From Microvirgula aerodenitrificans DSM 15089 (GTDB taxonomy: Bacteria > Pseudomonadota > Gammaproteobacteria > Burkholderiales > Aquaspirillaceae): 64,000 nt of DNA. The notes beneath the pieces were generated by a model. That model was given only the letters and a program-made list of their open reading frames with translations. It had not been told where the DNA came from and made no database searches. Shown here piece by piece: positions 63,123-64,000 of this stretch; the first letter of the stretch is position 1, and each line of letters opens with the position of its first letter. Where the stretch lies: assembly GCF_000620105.1 (NCBI RefSeq), contig NZ_JHVK01000015.1, forward strand, positions 1-64,000, in the 5' to 3' direction. The position numbers were made by a program, and so were the translations under genes.

Positions 63123-63919
63123 CCATTGCCGCCATTGATTTCGGCCGCCTGTACCAGGATCACCTGATCGCTGCCGCGCGCGCGCCCAAGCCCGCCAGCG
63201 ACTGGGATGCCCGCGCAGCCGACATGAAGCGCAAAGTCATGCGCGGCCCGTATGTCGACGCCTTTATCGCCGGCATGAACCTGGATGGCGCCCGCACCCT
63301 GCTCGACATCGGTTGCGGACCGGGCACCATCGGTCTGGCGCTGGCCGACCGGCTGGAACGGGTCTACGGGCTCGATTACAGCCGCGCCATGCTCGACATG
63401 CTGGTCGCCAATGCCGCAGAGCTGGGGCTGGACAATGTCGAGGCGATCCACCGGGCCTGGGAGGATGACTGGTCCGACCTGCCGCAGTGCGACATCGCGG
63501 TTGCCTCCCGTTCCACCCTGGTCGCCGACATGGCTGCTGCGCTGAAAAAGCTCGACGCCAGCGCGCGACTGCGCGTGTACCTGACCCATATCGTCGGCGG
63601 CAGCTTTATCGATCCGGCCGTGCTGCAAGTGCTGGGGCGGACCCAGCCCTGCCTGCCGGACTACATCTATATCGTCAATATCCTGCACCGGATGGGCATT
63701 CATCCGCGGATCGACTATATCGAGACCCCGAGCCGGCTGGCCGATGCCGTGGATTTCGACAGCTTTGCCGCCCGGGTCGCCTGGTCGCTCGGCGAGCTGG
63801 ACGACAACGAACGCGCACGGCTGCAGGACTGGTACCAGCGGGAAGGCACGGCGGCGATCGAGCCGATCCGCTGGGCGCTGATCTCCTGGGACGTTCGCCG
63901 TCCGCGCCAGGGAGCCTGA
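63119..63919 (+). CDS. SAM-dependent class I methyltransferase
   Basis: A 266-residue cytoplasmic methyltransferase. It has an N-terminal helical part (residues 1-55), the SAM-binding motif I LLDIGCGPGTIGLALADRL near residue 62, an acidic motif II VYGLDYSRAMLDML, and motif post-I region DIAVASRSTL. Substrate unknown. Its place in a TonB/ABC operon behind ModE-like sites suggests it modifies a metallophore, a released metal ligand or a cofactor. Translational coupling (ATGA) to the ATPase is clear. Confidence 0.9.
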   Translation: MTIAAIDFGRLYQDHLIAAARAPKPASDWDARAADMKRKVMRGPYVDAFIAGMNLDGARTLLDIGCGPGTIGLALADRLERVYGLDYSRAMLDMLVANAAELGLDNVEAIHRAWEDDWSDLPQCDIAVASRSTLVADMAAALKKLDASARLRVYLTHIVGGSFIDPAVLQVLGRTQPCLPDYIYIVNILHRMGIHPRIDYIETPSRLADAVDFDSFAARVAWSLGELDDNERARLQDWYQREGTAAIEPIRWALISWDVRRPRQGA

Positions 63920-63920
63920 C

Positions 63921-64000
63921 ATGGCACATCCCCTCTCAAACTGGGTCAGCCACCATCGTCAGACCCATCCTGCCGCCCCGTATGGCAGCACTGCTGCCGG
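63921..64000 (+). CDS. Start of a further gene of the same operon (partial)
   Basis: An ATG one base after the methyltransferase stop opens a frame that runs off the window. The 26 visible residues begin MAHPLSNWVSHHRQTHPAAP. They are too few for an assignment. GGGAGCC precedes it. Likely part of the same transcript. Confidence 0.55.
   Translation, partial: MAHPLSNWVSHHRQTHPAAPYGSTAA

Noticed and set aside
1-64000. CRISPR array, rRNA operon or intact insertion sequence
   Set aside because: No regularly spaced repeats, rRNA signatures or transposase genes were found in the window.

Overview
The window is GC-rich bacterial chromosome (protein-coding DNA roughly in the low-to-mid 60s % GC by eye) from a Gram-negative betaproteobacterium. 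The gene content fits Neisseriales, Chromobacteriaceae/Aquaspirillaceae: acs-actP-yjcH, LpxH, a Neisseria/Bordetella-type porin, an autotransporter with an ESPR leader, FrdCAB and trpG/trpD. This placement is inferred from protein character, not from a search. There is no rRNA, no CRISPR array and no intact insertion sequence. One tRNA gene, Gly(CCC), is present.

Layout. 1-8.4 kb: acetate uptake and activation (yjcH-actP-acs, minus strand) beside a LysR regulator, then selO, lpxH and two cyclophilins. 8.7-16 kb: two large paralogous exported proteins of unknown function, each ending in a GNAT-like acetyltransferase domain and flanking an AsmA-family gene. 16-20 kb: a porin and a two-component system whose kinase has a periplasmic phosphonate-binding-like sensor. 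19.9-23.4 kb: an OmpA-type lipoprotein followed by three zinc-ribbon membrane proteins. 23.5-24 kb: the remnant of an autotransporter. 24-29 kb: a chemoreceptor, a MocR regulator with visible operators, a GNAT protein and a TauE/SafE permease. 29-30.2 kb: an AT-rich islet beside tRNA-Gly. 30.2-36.5 kb: a six-gene, translationally coupled TonB receptor/ABC importer operon that ends with two glutamine-amidotransferase-like proteins. 36.6-40 kb: phosphohexomutase, trpD, a small secreted protein and trpG. 40.4-40.5 kb: a strong small-RNA candidate. 41-49 kb: a CDF metal exporter, a second chemoreceptor, several small proteins and a membrane EAL protein with a degenerate GGDEF site. 49-52.6 kb: a dihaem-type fumarate reductase, frdCAB. 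53-57.4 kb: an ABC importer without a binding protein, a Ppx-like half-domain protein and a FolE-type enzyme. 57.6-64 kb: a second TonB/ABC system.

The most interesting system is the last one. Two palindromes of identical geometry (10-bp half-sites, 6-bp spacer, core TATATA...TATATA), resembling ModE molybdate-responsive operators, lie upstream of a tightly coupled operon. It encodes a TonB-dependent receptor, a DUF2478-like protein, a FecBCD-type ABC importer (the architecture of the known molybdate/tungstate importer MolBCA), a SAM methyltransferase and at least one further gene running off the window. I infer an outer-membrane, TonB-energised molybdate/tungstate or molybdophore uptake system. 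The second candidate for something undescribed is the pair of exported GNAT-tailed proteins at 8.7-16 kb.
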